Of a stretch of DNA of 64,000 nucleotides, positions 27,148-36,427 are shown piece after piece. The DNA lies in assembly GCF_000230555.1 (NCBI RefSeq), contig NC_016078.1, positions 620,001 through 684,000 on the forward strand, given 5' to 3'. This stretch comes from Pelagibacterium halotolerans B2 (lineage in GTDB: Bacteria; Pseudomonadota; Alphaproteobacteria; Rhizobiales; Devosiaceae). Within the stretch, counting starts at the first letter, position 1, and every line of letters starts with the position of its first letter. The translations under genes were made by a program, and so were the position numbers. The notes below the pieces were generated by a model. The model did not search any database and was not told the DNA's origin. It saw only the letters and a program-made list of their open reading frames with translations.

Positions 27148-27217
27148 AGTTTCCTTGAAGGGAAACTATTATCTGGTCGTGAGCGCTTTGGCAAGAAACT
27201 TTCCAACAACGGAAACT
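27148..27217. promoter_or_regulatory. Twin inverted-repeat operators upstream of GST operon
   Basis: Two sites share the form TTTCC-N6-GGAAACT. Site 1 is AGTTTCC-TTGAAG-GGAAACT at 27148-27167; site 2 is ACTTTCC-AACAAC-GGAAACT at 27198-27217. Their centres are 50 bases apart, near five helical turns, so two dimers could bind the same face. Site 1 begins 13 bases upstream of the GST start. The operon's own ArsR is the likely ligand, by inference. Confidence 0.65.
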
Positions 27218-27382
27218 GAATTTCGGGTTGTCAGACGATGGCGGCAATGAACGACGGCAATCCAAAAGCCGCCCGACAGCAATCCACCCCATTGCAGAAA
27301 CGCCGGCCATGCAGCGGCGTAAAGGGGAGGGGCAGGCGTTTCGCCGGCCCCTCCGCAAGCATACGCTCTCGTGCGGGTCCGC

Positions 27383-28951
27383 TCAGTGCCCCTTCATCTT
27401 CCTGATCTCGCCTGATTTGATCTTGGCGAAATACTGGTTCACCTCGCGCCTGACGACAGGCATCAGAAGATAGAGCCCGATGATGTTGGGCAGGGCCATG
27501 GCGAAGATCATCGAATCCGAAAAGTCGATGACCGGACCAAGGCTCATCGAGGCCCCGATGACCACGAAGACGCAGAAGATGATCTTGAAGACATTTTCTT
27601 TCGTCTTGCCCTCGCCGAACAGATAGGTCCAGGCCTTGAGCCCGTAATAGGACCAGCTCAGCATCGTCGAAAAGGCAAACAAAAGCACAGCCAGCGCAAG
27701 CAGATAGGGGAAGAAGCTGAACTGTGCGCCGAAGGCGGCCGAGGTCAGTTCCACGCCCGTGAGCCCGGTGCCGAGCGCGCCGGTGAAGATGATGACCAGA
27801 GCGGTCATCGTGCAGATCACCACGGTATCGATGAACGGCTCGAGCAGCGAGACGATGCCTTCGGTGGAGGGTTCCTTGGTGCGCACCGCCGAGTGGGCGA
27901 TGGCCGCCGAGCCGATGCCCGCCTCATTGGAGAACGCGGCGCGCCTGAAACCCTGGATCAGAGCGCCGATGGCCCCGCCCGCGACACCTTCGGGCGAGAA
28001 CGCACCGCCGATGATCTGGGAGAAGGCCCAGCCGATGGAACCGATGTTCATCAGGATGATGATGAGCGCGGTGCCCACATAGAGGATGCCCATGAAGGGC
28101 ACGACCTTTTCGGTGACCCGGGCGATCGACTTGATGCCGCCGATGATGACAACGGCGACGACCAGTGCCATGACGATTCCGAACAGCCAGCCAAAGCCGG
28201 CGAGCGGGCTGACATCGTTGCCGCCGGTGACGTTGACGAGCTGCTGGAAGGACTGGTTGGCCTGGAACATGTTGCCCCCGCCCAGCGCCCCGCCGATACA
28301 GCAGATGGCAAAGAAGACGGCGAAGAATTTGCCCAGTCCGGCCATGCCGCGCTCGGCGAGACCCTTGGACAGATAGTACATCGGACCGCCCGAAACGCGC
28401 CCGTCGGGCAATTCGTTGCGGTATTTGACGCCCAATGTACACTCGGTGAACTTGGACGCCATGCCCAACAGACCGGCCAGAATCATCCAGAACGTCGCCC
28501 CCGGCCCCCCGACCGCGATGGCAACGCCCACCCCGGCGATGTTGCCCAGCCCCACCGTTCCCGACAGCGCGGTCGCGAGTGCCTGGAAGTGGGAGACCTC
28601 GCCCGCATCGTTTGGATCGGAATAATCGCCACGCACGAGTTCGATGGCGTGACCGAATGCCCGGAACTGGATGAAGCCGAAATAGAGCGTGAAGATGGTG
28701 GCCGCGACGACCAGCCAGCCCACGATGAGCGGGAAGTCGGTGCCCGCGACCGGGACCGAATAGAAGATGACGCTGACGACCGCATTGGAGATCGGTGAAA
28801 TGGCGTCGTTGACCATCATGTCGACGGTCCGCGTGGTTTCTTCGACAACCTCCTGGGTCTCCGCGGCGACCTCGGCCGCGTCGTCCTGCCCGAAGGCGGG
28901 GAGGGCGAACAATGGCAGCAGCAGCGCCAGTGCCAAAAGCAGTTTTCTCAT
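27383..28951 (-). CDS. Sodium:alanine symporter (AGCS family)
   Basis: A 522-residue inner-membrane protein with an N-terminal signal-like helix, an acidic linker, and about eleven helices. AGCS hallmarks are the [21 protein letters not shown] segment and [16 protein letters not shown]. Members import alanine or glycine with Na+ or H+. The extra cleavable-looking N-terminus before the first core helix is longer than in many relatives. AGGGGAC precedes the ATG. It ends on the minus strand with no strong terminator seen. Confidence 0.93.
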   Translation of the reverse strand: MRKLLLALALLLPLFALPAFGQDDAAEVAAETQEVVEETTRTVDMMVNDAISPISNAVVSVIFYSVPVAGTDFPLIVGWLVVAATIFTLYFGFIQFRAFGHAIELVRGDYSDPNDAGEVSHFQALATALSGTVGLGNIAGVGVAIAVGGPGATFWMILAGLLGMASKFTECTLGVKYRNELPDGRVSGGPMYYLSKGLAERGMAGLGKFFAVFFAICCIGGALGGGNMFQANQSFQQLVNVTGGNDVSPLAGFGWLFGIVMALVVAVVIIGGIKSIARVTEKVVPFMGILYVGTALIIILMNIGSIGWAFSQIIGGAFSPEGVAGGAIGALIQGFRRAAFSNEAGIGSAAIAHSAVRTKEPSTEGIVSLLEPFIDTVVICTMTALVIIFTGALGTGLTGVELTSAAFGAQFSFFPYLLALAVLLFAFSTMLSWSYYGLKAWTYLFGEGKTKENVFKIIFCVFVVIGASMSLGPVIDFSDSMIFAMALPNIIGLYLLMPVVRREVNQYFAKIKSGEIRKMKGH

Positions 28952-29033
28952 TTTGATGTCCCCTTGAACGCTCACTCCGGGCCGTTTTGCCGTCGGCCTC
29001 GGGTGAAGTCTGGTTTTGCCTTGGGTATCCCGC

Positions 29034-29465
29034 TTACGGAACCACGGTGACCGGCACCGTGGCGATCTGGACGAGCGCCATGGTCAACCCGCCCAAAAGG
29101 CGGTCGGTGAGTTTTCGCGAACCCTGGCGGCCGACAAAGATCTGCTTTGCCCCCGACGAACTGGCGATTTCGGCGATGATTTCGCCGGCATGGCCATACC
29201 GGACCTCATGGGTGGTGGTGATGCCCATGGCGCCGTATTTGGCGGCCACGGGCTCGACAACCGCGGCGGCGCGAACAAGCTCTTCCTCGCGCCGTTTGTG
29301 GCGTTCGGCCAGTTCTTCCTGACTCAGGAAACTGTAGGGAGACCATTCGAGCACCAGCACCAGATGCAGCGTGGCCCCCGAGGTTTTGGCGAGACCGGCC
29401 GCAAGATCAGCGGCGCGCCCCGAAGCTTCGGTCCCGTCGAAGCCCACTATATAGATGTCTGACAT
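29034..29465 (-). CDS. Universal stress protein UspA family
   Basis: A 143-residue cytoplasmic protein. It has the Usp fold with opening [20 protein letters not shown] and a C-terminal ATP-binding-type pattern ([34 protein letters not shown]), close to the G-2x-G-9x-G(S/T) motif. The ATG at 29465 follows GAGGGG; an in-frame codon at 29480 is less likely. It lies 82 bases downstream of no other gene on its strand, so it has its own promoter. The stress responded to is unknown. Confidence 0.88.
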   Translation of the reverse strand: MSDIYIVGFDGTEASGRAADLAAGLAKTSGATLHLVLVLEWSPYSFLSQEELAERHKRREEELVRAAAVVEPVAAKYGAMGITTTHEVRYGHAGEIIAEIASSSGAKQIFVGRQGSRKLTDRLLGGLTMALVQIATVPVTVVP

Positions 29466-29781
29466 CCATTTTCCCCTCAACTCGCCAGCACAAGTACGGA
29501 TCGGATGAAGGGGGCTTTGCGCCGCAATCGGGCGCCATCTGGTTTTCTATTATCCGCAACAGCCCGGCATACCCATGTTGACCCCTTAACGACAAGTTAA
29601 GCGCAAATTGTCGCAGGAGTCTCGATTTATCGGCCAGGGGGTCTCCGGGCTGGGGAAATCGCGGCGCCCAAGACGCGCCCGGCGGCGGGTTTTCCACAAG
29701 GCCGGCGCCGGCCGGTCCCTTGCCCTGGCTCCTGCAAGCTGCGCAAAATCGGTCTTTGAATCGCAAAAAAGGTGCACCCCG
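29466..29781. other. 316-base gap with a short inverted repeat
   Basis: This gap separates the divergent uspA and DUF5996 genes. The only structure seen is CTTAAC-GACAA-GTTAAG at 29585-29601, 6-bp arms. It could be an operator serving either side. No small gene with a ribosome site was found; a plus-strand open frame from 29608 is the upstream extension of the DUF5996 gene without family sequence. Confidence 0.4.
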
Positions 29782-30726
29782 ATGACTGCGAGCGCCACTT
29801 GGCCCGACATTGCCTTCACCCCATGGAAAGAGAGCTGCGCGGCGCTCCATCTTTATACCCAGATCGTGGGGAAATACCGGCTGGCGCACACGCCATGGGT
29901 CAACCATTCCTGGCACGCCACGCTCTATGTGACGCCGCGCGGGCTGACCACGGGCATGGTGAGCGACGGGGCGGGCGGCGGGGCCGAGATCGTTTTCGAT
30001 TTCCACGACCACGCGGTGATCGGCATGGCGGCGGACGGAGGGAGCGCGCGATTTGCGCTTGAACCCATGTCGGTGGCGGGATTCGCGCAGAAGTTCACCG
30101 CTCTGCTGCAAGATATTGATGCGACTCCTCAATTTGACGGCAGGCCCAACGAAATTCCCGACGCGATTCCTTTTGCCGAGGATGTGGCCGAGCGCCCCTA
30201 TGACGCCGACGCTGTGCGGCGTTTTCATGGGGCGCTGGTGCAGATCACGCGGGTGTTCGAGACATTCCGGACAGCGTTTCTGGGCAAGGTCAGTCCGGTC
30301 CATCTGTTCTGGGGCAGTTTCGATATGGCGGTGACGCGGTTTTCCGGGCGCGATGCGCCGCTCCATCCCGGCGGCATTCCCGCCTTGCCCGACGATGTGA
30401 CGCGGGAAGCTTATAGCCATGAGGTCTCCTCGGCCGGGTTCTGGCCGGGGGGCGGAGGGATCGATTATCCCGCCTTCTATTCCTACGCCTATCCGACCCC
30501 CGATGCGTTTTCAAAGGCGGCGGTGCAGCCCGAGGCGGCGTTTTTCCATGAGACGCTGGGCGAGTTCGTGCTGCCCTATGACGCGGTGCGGCAGGCCGAC
30601 GATCCCGACGCGACGCTGCTGGCGTTTTTGCAGAGCACCTATGATGCGGCGGCGAGCCTGGGCAATTGGGACCGGGCGAAGCTGGACTGCCATCCCGGCA
30701 AGCCGCGCCAGCCGCGCGCGATCTGA
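29782..30726 (+). CDS. DUF5996-family protein
   Basis: A 314-residue cytoplasmic protein without signal or membrane segments. It contains the DUF5996 hallmarks: WPDIAFTPWKESCAALHLYTQIVGK at the start, VNHSWHATLYVTPRGLTTG, and the central VHLFWGSFDMAVTRFSGR with HPGG and SHEVSSAGFWPGG. The conserved His, Trp and Asp residues suggest an enzyme, but no activity is known to me. It is followed after 14 bases by an acetyltransferase gene on the same strand, so the two probably form an operon. Confidence 0.85.
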   Translation: MTASATWPDIAFTPWKESCAALHLYTQIVGKYRLAHTPWVNHSWHATLYVTPRGLTTGMVSDGAGGGAEIVFDFHDHAVIGMAADGGSARFALEPMSVAGFAQKFTALLQDIDATPQFDGRPNEIPDAIPFAEDVAERPYDADAVRRFHGALVQITRVFETFRTAFLGKVSPVHLFWGSFDMAVTRFSGRDAPLHPGGIPALPDDVTREAYSHEVSSAGFWPGGGGIDYPAFYSYAYPTPDAFSKAAVQPEAAFFHETLGEFVLPYDAVRQADDPDATLLAFLQSTYDAAASLGNWDRAKLDCHPGKPRQPRAI

Positions 30727-30740
30727 AAGGAGATTTGACG

Positions 30741-31031
30741 ATGAGCGACTTTACCATCGAGCGCGAGGACGGCGAGACCAAGGGGCGCTATGTGGTCCGC
30801 ATCGACGGGCATGAGGCGGAGATGACCTATACCAAGGTGGGCACGCGCCAGCGGATCATCGACCATACCGGCGTGCCCGACGCCCTGCGCGGACGCGGGG
30901 TGGGCGAGGCGCTGGTGCTGCGCGGTGTCGAGGACGCTCGGGCCGAGGGAGTCAAGATCATCCCGCTGTGCCCGTTCGCCAAGGCGCAGATCGAGCGGCA
31001 TCCCGAATGGCAGGATGTGCTGCGGGGGTAG
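30741..31031 (+). CDS. Small GNAT-type acetyltransferase (YjdJ-like)
   Basis: A 96-residue protein matching the short GCN5-related acetyltransferase group. The acetyl-CoA binding loop is LRGRGVGEALVLRGVEDARAEG, followed by KIIPLCPFAKAQIERHPEWQD, typical of this group. The acceptor is unknown. AAAGGAG lies eight bases before the ATG. It is co-transcribed with the DUF5996 gene. A large palindromic repeat follows. Confidence 0.88.
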   Translation: MSDFTIEREDGETKGRYVVRIDGHEAEMTYTKVGTRQRIIDHTGVPDALRGRGVGEALVLRGVEDARAEGVKIIPLCPFAKAQIERHPEWQDVLRG

Positions 31032-31080
31032 GGGACTTAGCGGAGGTGTTTTCCCAGCGGCGGTAGCGCAGAAAAGAGAA

Positions 31081-31209
31081 GGCCGCCCTCACCCGTCTGG
31101 CTGCGCCATCCGACCTCTCCCCCAAGGGAGAGGTGGTTCTCGGCGCTTGCGGCATTCTTACCTCTCCCTTAGGGGGAGAGGTCGGCGCGGAGCGACGGGT
31201 GAGGGGGCC
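31081..31209. repeat. Palindromic intergenic repeat (Rhizobiales type)
   Basis: A roughly 129-base element whose ends (GGCCGCCCTCACCCGTC and GACGGGTGAGGGGGCC) are inverted. Inside are two copies of ACCTCTCCC...GGGAGAGGT hairpins. The whole could fold into a large cruciform or long hairpin RNA. It sits between two convergent transcription units and may help end both. A related element is at 34880-35026. Confidence 0.85.
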
Positions 31210-31226
31210 TTCGTGGTGCCTTGCGC

Positions 31227-32216
31227 CTACGCCCGAACCGCTTCCACCTTCTTTTTGCGCCAGTCGCGTTTCGAGGCGGCGATGATGATGCGTTGGAGGA
31301 CGATGAAGCCGAACAGCAGGCCGCCGATGACGATCTTGGTCCACCAGCTCGAAAGCGTGCCGTCGAAAACGATGTAGGTCTGGATCATCCCCTGGATGAA
31401 CACGCCGACCAGCGAGCCGAGCATGAAGCCGAATCCGCCCGAAAGGAGCGTTCCGCCGATGACCACGGCGGCGATGGTATCGAGTTCGACGCCGACGGCG
31501 GCCAGCGGATAGCCCGAGGAGGTGTAGAGCGAATAGACAACGCCCGAGAGCCCGGCCAGAAAGCTCGAGACGGCATAGATGCCGATGGTGGTGCGGGCGA
31601 CGGGGACGCCGAGCAGGGCGGCGGACTGGGCATTGCCGCCCAGCGCATAGACGTAAGCGCCGAACCGGGTGCGGTGGCAGACGACGATGCCGATGGCAAA
31701 GACCAAAAGCATCAGCCCGCCATTGAAGGTCAGGCGCCCGCCGCCGGGCATGACGTAATAAAAGCCTCGCACCCAGGTGTAGAAATCATGGCTGACCGAG
31801 ATCGAATCCTGGGTGAGCAGGAATGTCAGCCCGCGGGCCAGGAACATGCCGGCCAGGGTGACAATGAAGGGCGGGACTTCCAGATAATGGATCATTGCCC
31901 CCATGGACGCGCCGAACAGCGTTGTGGCCAAGAGCGTAATGGCAAAAGCGGGCAGGGGGTGGATGCCGAGCTGGGTGACCAGCACGGCGATGAGCACCGA
32001 GGAAAAGGCGATGACCGAACCGACCGACAGATCGATGCCGCCCGACAAAATGACGAAGGTCATTCCGACCGCGGCGACGCCGAGAAAGGCGTTGTCGGTC
32101 AAAAGATTCCCCAGGACGCGCGTGGAAAACAGCGCCGGGAACTGCATGACAGCCAGCGCGTAGGCGAGAACGAAAATGGTGATGGTGGCGATCAGCGGCC
32201 AGTAGCGCGGGTTCAT
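31227..32216 (-). CDS. yjfF: Galactofuranose-type ABC transporter permease YjfF
   Basis: A 329-residue integral membrane protein of the ribose/galactofuranose permease family (BPD_transp_2), about nine helices. Family blocks are ILSGGIDLSVGSVIAFSSVL, FIVTLAGMFLARGLTFLLTQDSISV and ALGGNAQSAALLGVPVARTTI with GGTLLSGGFGF. With YtfT it forms the membrane channel of a sugar importer. The ATG overlaps the ytfT stop by four bases. It is the last gene of the ytfQ-ytfR-ytfT-yjfF order known from E. coli. Confidence 0.92.
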   Translation of the reverse strand: MNPRYWPLIATITIFVLAYALAVMQFPALFSTRVLGNLLTDNAFLGVAAVGMTFVILSGGIDLSVGSVIAFSSVLIAVLVTQLGIHPLPAFAITLLATTLFGASMGAMIHYLEVPPFIVTLAGMFLARGLTFLLTQDSISVSHDFYTWVRGFYYVMPGGGRLTFNGGLMLLVFAIGIVVCHRTRFGAYVYALGGNAQSAALLGVPVARTTIGIYAVSSFLAGLSGVVYSLYTSSGYPLAAVGVELDTIAAVVIGGTLLSGGFGFMLGSLVGVFIQGMIQTYIVFDGTLSSWWTKIVIGGLLFGFIVLQRIIIAASKRDWRKKKVEAVRA

Positions 32217-33226
32217 TTCGGGCTGACCTCGGGGCGTTTGGTGCGGGGGCGGGCGGCGAAGTGCCAGATGCGGCCGGCGAGAGGGGACTGGACCACCAGA
32301 ATGATGATGATGAGCGCGGCCTTGACCAGAAGGTTGAATTCGGGCGGGAAGCCCGAGACCAGAATGCCGGTGTTCATGGCCTGAATGATCAGCGCGCCGA
32401 TCACCGACATGGGGATGGAAAACCGTCCTCCCATCAGCGATGTGCCCCCGATGACCACGGCGAGGATGGCGTCGAGTTCGAGCCACAGGCCCACATTGTT
32501 GGCGTCGGCGCCGCGAATGTCGGCGGCGGCGATGATGCCGGAAATCGCCGCGCAGAACCCGGCAAAGGCATAGACCCCGATGAGCAGGGAGCGGGCGCGC
32601 AACCCCGCATAGGACGAGGCCGAGCGGTTGATGCCGACCGATTCGATGAACAGGCCGAGCGCGGTCAGGCGCATGACGAGCGTGGTGACGAGGGCGAGCG
32701 TCAGCATGATGATGATGGGGGTCGGCAGGCCCAGAATCGAGCCCGAGCCCAGAAAGATCAGGCCCGGATCGTTGAAGGTGACGATGAAGCCTTCGGTGAT
32801 GGTTTGCGCGATGCCGCGCCCGGCCACCATGAGGATCAGGGTGGCGATAATCGGTTGCAGGCCGAGCGTGGCGACCAGCATGCCGTTCCAGAGGCCACAA
32901 AGAAGGCCCACTCCGAGGGCGGCGGCAAGGACGACGATCAGCGCATTGCCATCGCCCTGCACCATGGTGGCCGCGACCGCGCCGGCAATGGCCATGACCG
33001 CCCCGACCGAAAGATCGACCCCGCGCGTGGCGATGACGGCGGTCATGCCGATGGCGAGAATGGCGACCGGGGCGCCGCGATTGAGCACGTCGATCAGCGA
33101 GCCATAAACCCGGCCATCGCGGATGAACAGGTTGAAGAAACCGGGAAACAGCATCCAGTTGATGAGCAGGATGGCGATCAGCGCGACAAATTGCGGTTTG
33201 ACGACCGAAAAGATCGAGCGGGTCAT
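32213..33226 (-). CDS. ytfT: Galactofuranose-type ABC transporter permease YtfT
   Basis: A 337-residue integral membrane protein, paralogue of YjfF. Blocks include AIGMTAVIATRGVDLSVGAVMAIAGA, QPIIATLILMVAGRGIAQTITEG and VGINRSASSYAGLRARSLLIGVYAFAGF, plus GGTSLMGGRF. The start overlaps the ytfR stop by four bases (ATGA). It pairs with YjfF in the membrane. The frame is open upstream into ytfR, but only sequence from 33226 is conserved. Confidence 0.92.
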   Translation of the reverse strand: MTRSIFSVVKPQFVALIAILLINWMLFPGFFNLFIRDGRVYGSLIDVLNRGAPVAILAIGMTAVIATRGVDLSVGAVMAIAGAVAATMVQGDGNALIVVLAAALGVGLLCGLWNGMLVATLGLQPIIATLILMVAGRGIAQTITEGFIVTFNDPGLIFLGSGSILGLPTPIIIMLTLALVTTLVMRLTALGLFIESVGINRSASSYAGLRARSLLIGVYAFAGFCAAISGIIAAADIRGADANNVGLWLELDAILAVVIGGTSLMGGRFSIPMSVIGALIIQAMNTGILVSGFPPEFNLLVKAALIIIILVVQSPLAGRIWHFAARPRTKRPEVSPK

Positions 33227-34740
33227 TGGGGCCGTGCCTCCGGCTCGCTGGCGATCATTTCCATGATCGCACTGGTGGTGATCGCTTCGCCCGTCAGCTC
33301 CCCGGCTATGGCGCGGTCGCGCAGAACAAGGACGCGCGAGGAATAGGCGGTGATCTCGTCGAGTTCGGAGGAGATGACCAAAAGGCTCATGCCGTCGTCG
33401 CACAGCCGGTTGATCATCCTGATGATTTCGGCGTGTGCACCCACATCGATGCCGCGGGTGGGCTCGTCGAGGATGAGGAGTTTGGGATTGGTGGCCAGCC
33501 AGCGGGCCAGCACGACCTTTTGCTGGTTGCCGCCCGAAAGGAATTTGACCGGCTGTTCGGGGCCGGTGCAGCGGATATCGAGCGCCTTGATGTAGCGGTC
33601 GGCCAACTCGGCCTGTTCGGCGCGGCTCATGGGTTTCGTCCAGCCGCGATGGGCCTGGAGCGCCAGCATGATGTTTTCGCGCACCGTGAGATCGCCCACG
33701 ATGCCGTCGAGCTTGCGATCCTCGGGCGCGAAGGCGAAATCGAGCGCGATGGCGTCGCGCGGTTCGTTGAGGCGGGCGGGCTTGCCGGCAACGGTCAATT
33801 GACCGGTGTCGGGCCGGTCGATGCCGAACAACAGGCGCGCCATTTCGGTGCGGCCCGAACCGAGCAGACCGGCAACGCCGACGATTTCGCCCTTGTGCAG
33901 ATCGAGATCGAACGGGGCGGCCTTGCCCGAGAGGGAATAGTCCTTGAACGAGGCGTAGAGTTCGCCGGGCTTGCGGGTGACCCCGATGCGCATGGCGTCT
34001 TCGTGTTCGAGCGCTTCGCCCAGCATCATGGTGACGAGGTCCATGCGGGAAAGCCCTTCGATGGGGCGCGAGCCGACGCGGCGGCCATTGCGCAGCACGG
34101 TCACGCGGTCGGCGATTTCATAGACCTGATCGAGAAAGTGGGTGATGAACACAATCGCCATGCCCTGGGATTTGAGCTGCTGGACGATCTCGAACAGGAT
34201 TTCGACCTCGTGCTGGTCAAGGCTGGCGGTGGGTTCGTCAAGGATCAGCACCTTGCCCGAAATATCGACGGCCCGGGCGATGGCGACGATCTGCTGGACG
34301 GCGACCGAAAAACTGTCGAGCTGGGCGCCGGGATCGATTTTCAGATCATAGCGCGCGAGAAGGGCGCGGGCGTCGCGCTGCATCTTTCTTGTGTCGACGA
34401 GACCCCATTTCATGGGCTGGCGGCCGATATAGAGATTGTCCGCGACGCTCATATTGGGGAGGAGATTGACCTCCTGATAGACGGTGCCGATGCCCATTTC
34501 CTGCGCGTGGCGGGTGTCGCGCGGATGGATGGGCTGGCCGTCGAGCGTGATGGTGCCCGCGTCATGGGTGTAGGCGCCGGTGAGGATCTTGATGAGGGTG
34601 GATTTGCCCGCGCCGTTCTCGCCGAGCAGGGCATGGACCTCTCCGGGGAACAATTCGATGCCCACATCGTCGAGGACCTTGTGGGAGAGAAAGGATTTCG
34701 CAATTCCCGAGGCGGCGAGGATGGGCTGTGGATCGGGCAT
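33223..34740 (-). CDS. ytfR: Sugar ABC transporter ATPase YtfR
   Basis: A 505-residue ATPase with two fused nucleotide-binding domains, as usual for sugar importers of the RbsA/YtfR type. Domain 1 has Walker A GENGAGKST, a modified signature SVAVQQIVAIARA and Walker B VLILDEPTASLD. Domain 2 has the degenerate P-loop GLLGSGRTE, signature LSGGNQQK and LILDEPTRGIDVGA. It energises uptake through YtfT/YjfF. It lies 361 bases downstream of ytfQ, separated by intergenic repeats. Confidence 0.94.
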   Translation of the reverse strand: MPDPQPILAASGIAKSFLSHKVLDDVGIELFPGEVHALLGENGAGKSTLIKILTGAYTHDAGTITLDGQPIHPRDTRHAQEMGIGTVYQEVNLLPNMSVADNLYIGRQPMKWGLVDTRKMQRDARALLARYDLKIDPGAQLDSFSVAVQQIVAIARAVDISGKVLILDEPTASLDQHEVEILFEIVQQLKSQGMAIVFITHFLDQVYEIADRVTVLRNGRRVGSRPIEGLSRMDLVTMMLGEALEHEDAMRIGVTRKPGELYASFKDYSLSGKAAPFDLDLHKGEIVGVAGLLGSGRTEMARLLFGIDRPDTGQLTVAGKPARLNEPRDAIALDFAFAPEDRKLDGIVGDLTVRENIMLALQAHRGWTKPMSRAEQAELADRYIKALDIRCTGPEQPVKFLSGGNQQKVVLARWLATNPKLLILDEPTRGIDVGAHAEIIRMINRLCDDGMSLLVISSELDEITAYSSRVLVLRDRAIAGELTGEAITTSAIMEMIASEPEARPQ

Positions 34741-34808
34741 AGAGTTTTGATTCCGTTCCGTTCTGCGGGCAGTATGCGCGGCCTGATGAAATCATCAGCG
34801 TTGAGCAT

Positions 34809-34846
34809 ACCGGGTCCCGGCTCAAGGCCGGGATGACAGGTTGGGG
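34809..34846. repeat. CCGGGATGAC-type intergenic hairpin repeat
   Basis: CCGGGTCCCGGCTCAAGGCC followed by GGGATGACAGG, a short hairpin motif that recurs in varied form at 47876-47910, 51058-51160 and 52685-52725. All copies are intergenic. Confidence 0.65.
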
Positions 34847-34879
34847 ATGGGGCGCCGCCGCTGGGTACCAGCGGCTCGG

Positions 34880-35026
34880 CAGCCCCTCACCGGCCTGCCG
34901 GCCACCCTCTCCCCAGAGGGGCGAGGGCTAAGATTGCCGAAGTGCTTGCGATAAACACTCGCGTCCTGGATGCCGCAGCGGTACTCCCTCGCCCCTCTGG
35001 GGAGAGGGCTGGGGTGAGGGGGCCTT
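34880..35026. repeat. Large palindromic repeat inside the ytf operon
   Basis: Inverted arms CACCCTCTCCCCAGAGGGG (from about 34912) and CCCCTCTGGGGAGAGGG (about 34992-35008), bounded by CCCCTCACC and GGTGAGGGGG, could form a long hairpin. It lies between ytfQ and ytfR in the transcript. In ABC operons such hairpins often let the binding-protein mRNA accumulate above the membrane genes; that role here is inference. Confidence 0.82.
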
Positions 35027-35101
35027 GCAGCGTCAGTAACATCGCCAACCTTCGTTCGATCGCAAAATGGGACGGCATTTGCCGCCCCATGATCTGATCG
35101 A

Positions 35102-36076
35102 TCAATACCCCAGGTCGCGGCGGCGTTCGGCTTCGCCTTCGGGATCGTCCTCGGCGGTGTAGAGCCTGGATTCGGTGATGATGAACTTTTCGGGTTCGAC
35201 ACCATCGTTGAGATAGGCGGCAAGCGCCTCGAAGGCCGGGCCGGCCATGTTGGGGGTCAACTCCACGGTGGCGTTGGCTTCGCCGGCGGCAATGGCGGGG
35301 GAGATGTCGGGCACGGCATCGATGGAGACCACGAGAATGTCTTCGCCCGGATTGAGCCCGGCTTCCCTGATGGCCTGGATGGCGCCCACGGCCATGTCGT
35401 CATTGTGGGCGTAAAGGGCGCAGATGTCCTGGCCGCCGTTTTCGGCGCGCAAAAAGCCTTCCATCACCTGCTTGCCGAGCGCGCGGGTGAAATCGCCGGT
35501 CTGGGAGCGCACGATCTCGATATTGGCGTGATCGGCGATGGCCTCTTCAAAGCCCTGCTTGCGGTTAATGGCGGGAGACGACCCCACGGTGCCCTGGAGT
35601 TCGACGACGCGGCAGTCCTCGTCACCGACCGTTTCGACCAGCCACTCGCCCGCGACGCGGCCTTCAAGGACCTGATCGGACGCGACGGAGGTGAGATAGA
35701 GGTCTTCAGGCGCCTCGATGCCGCGATCGAGCAGCACAACGGGGATATCGGCGTCTTTGGCTTCGCTCAGAACCTCTTCCCAGCCGGTGGCGACCACGGG
35801 GGCGAGCAGGATGGCATCGACGCCCTGGGCGACGAAGGAGCGGATGGCGCGGATCTGGTTTTCCTGGCGCTGCTGGGCGTCCGAGAACTGCAGATTGACG
35901 CCCCACTCCTCGGCCTGCTGGCGGGTGACCGACGTTTCAGCGGCGCGCCAGCCCGATTCCGAACCGATCTGCGAGAAGCCGATGGTCATGCCCTCAAGGC
36001 CTTCCTGCGCCATGGCGGCGGACCCGAGAAGGGCGACAGTGCTCACGCCGAGCGCAAGCTGCTTGATGAAATTCAT
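35102..36076 (-). CDS. ytfQ: Galactofuranose-binding periplasmic protein YtfQ
   Basis: A 324-residue solute-binding protein with a Sec signal (about residues 1-23, cleavage AMA-Q). It has the type I periplasmic binding fold: MTIGFSQIGSESGWRAAETSV, the AQQRQENQIRAIRSFVAQGVDAILLAPV block, DIPVVLLDRGI and ALYAHNDDMAVGAIQAIREAG. E. coli YtfQ binds galactofuranose; the same gene order here argues for that or a similar sugar. AGGAGGAAAAATCA precedes the ATG. An inverted repeat 66 bases upstream is a likely operator. Confidence 0.92.
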   Translation of the reverse strand: MNFIKQLALGVSTVALLGSAAMAQEGLEGMTIGFSQIGSESGWRAAETSVTRQQAEEWGVNLQFSDAQQRQENQIRAIRSFVAQGVDAILLAPVVATGWEEVLSEAKDADIPVVLLDRGIEAPEDLYLTSVASDQVLEGRVAGEWLVETVGDEDCRVVELQGTVGSSPAINRKQGFEEAIADHANIEIVRSQTGDFTRALGKQVMEGFLRAENGGQDICALYAHNDDMAVGAIQAIREAGLNPGEDILVVSIDAVPDISPAIAAGEANATVELTPNMAGPAFEALAAYLNDGVEPEKFIITESRLYTAEDDPEGEAERRRDLGY

Positions 36077-36141
36077 TGATTTTTCCTCCTGATGGCGCCG
36101 GTGAGAGCCTCCCTCTGACCGTGCCGCAGAAAGGAAGATTG

Positions 36142-36160
36142 CATATAGTATTACTATATG
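36142..36160. promoter_or_regulatory. Putative operator upstream of ytfQ
   Basis: CATATAGTATTACTATATG is a perfect 9-bp-arm inverted repeat with one central base, 66-84 bases upstream of the ytfQ start. It is AT-rich in a GC-rich genome. A GntR-type or similar sugar regulator could bind it; none is encoded nearby. Confidence 0.6.
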
Positions 36161-36427
36161 TAAAGCCCGAAAAGTTTGAGGCGGCAAAGGCCCGCTATGC
36201 CCGGAAAGACGGCGTGTTATCGGTTACATTCGGTGGAATATGGCTCGCGCAGAGGTGCAAAGGCCGGTCGTGGCCGCGCGGTAGAGCATCGAAATGGGTC
36301 AAATAGTATGACTAAAAGGCGAAAGGATTCCGGGGCAGGGCGGCCGGGCGGGCAAAATCGCCGCATTGTCCTTTGCCGATCCTGGTGTAAAAGCGCGGGG
36401 AACTGGACTTGATGGGAAAGCGAAGGC
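36161..36427. other. Intergenic region before copper operon
   Basis: Together with 36077-36160 this makes a 351-base divergent gap. Apart from the ytfQ palindrome I see no small gene, hairpin or clear box. It should hold the promoter of the 36428 operon; a copper-responsive site was looked for but none was recognised. Confidence 0.4.

Noticed and set aside
31081..31209. CRISPR array or insertion sequence in the repeat-rich gaps.
   Set aside because: The repeats are palindromic, few and unevenly spaced, with no spacers and no transposase frame; they match the style of Rhizobiales intergenic elements.
36142..36160. DmeR as the regulator of ytfQ, because both operators contain ATATAGT/ACTATAT arms.
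   Set aside because: The ytfQ site lacks the central C run needed by RcnR/DmeR-type repressors and the arm spacing differs (1 versus 7 bases).
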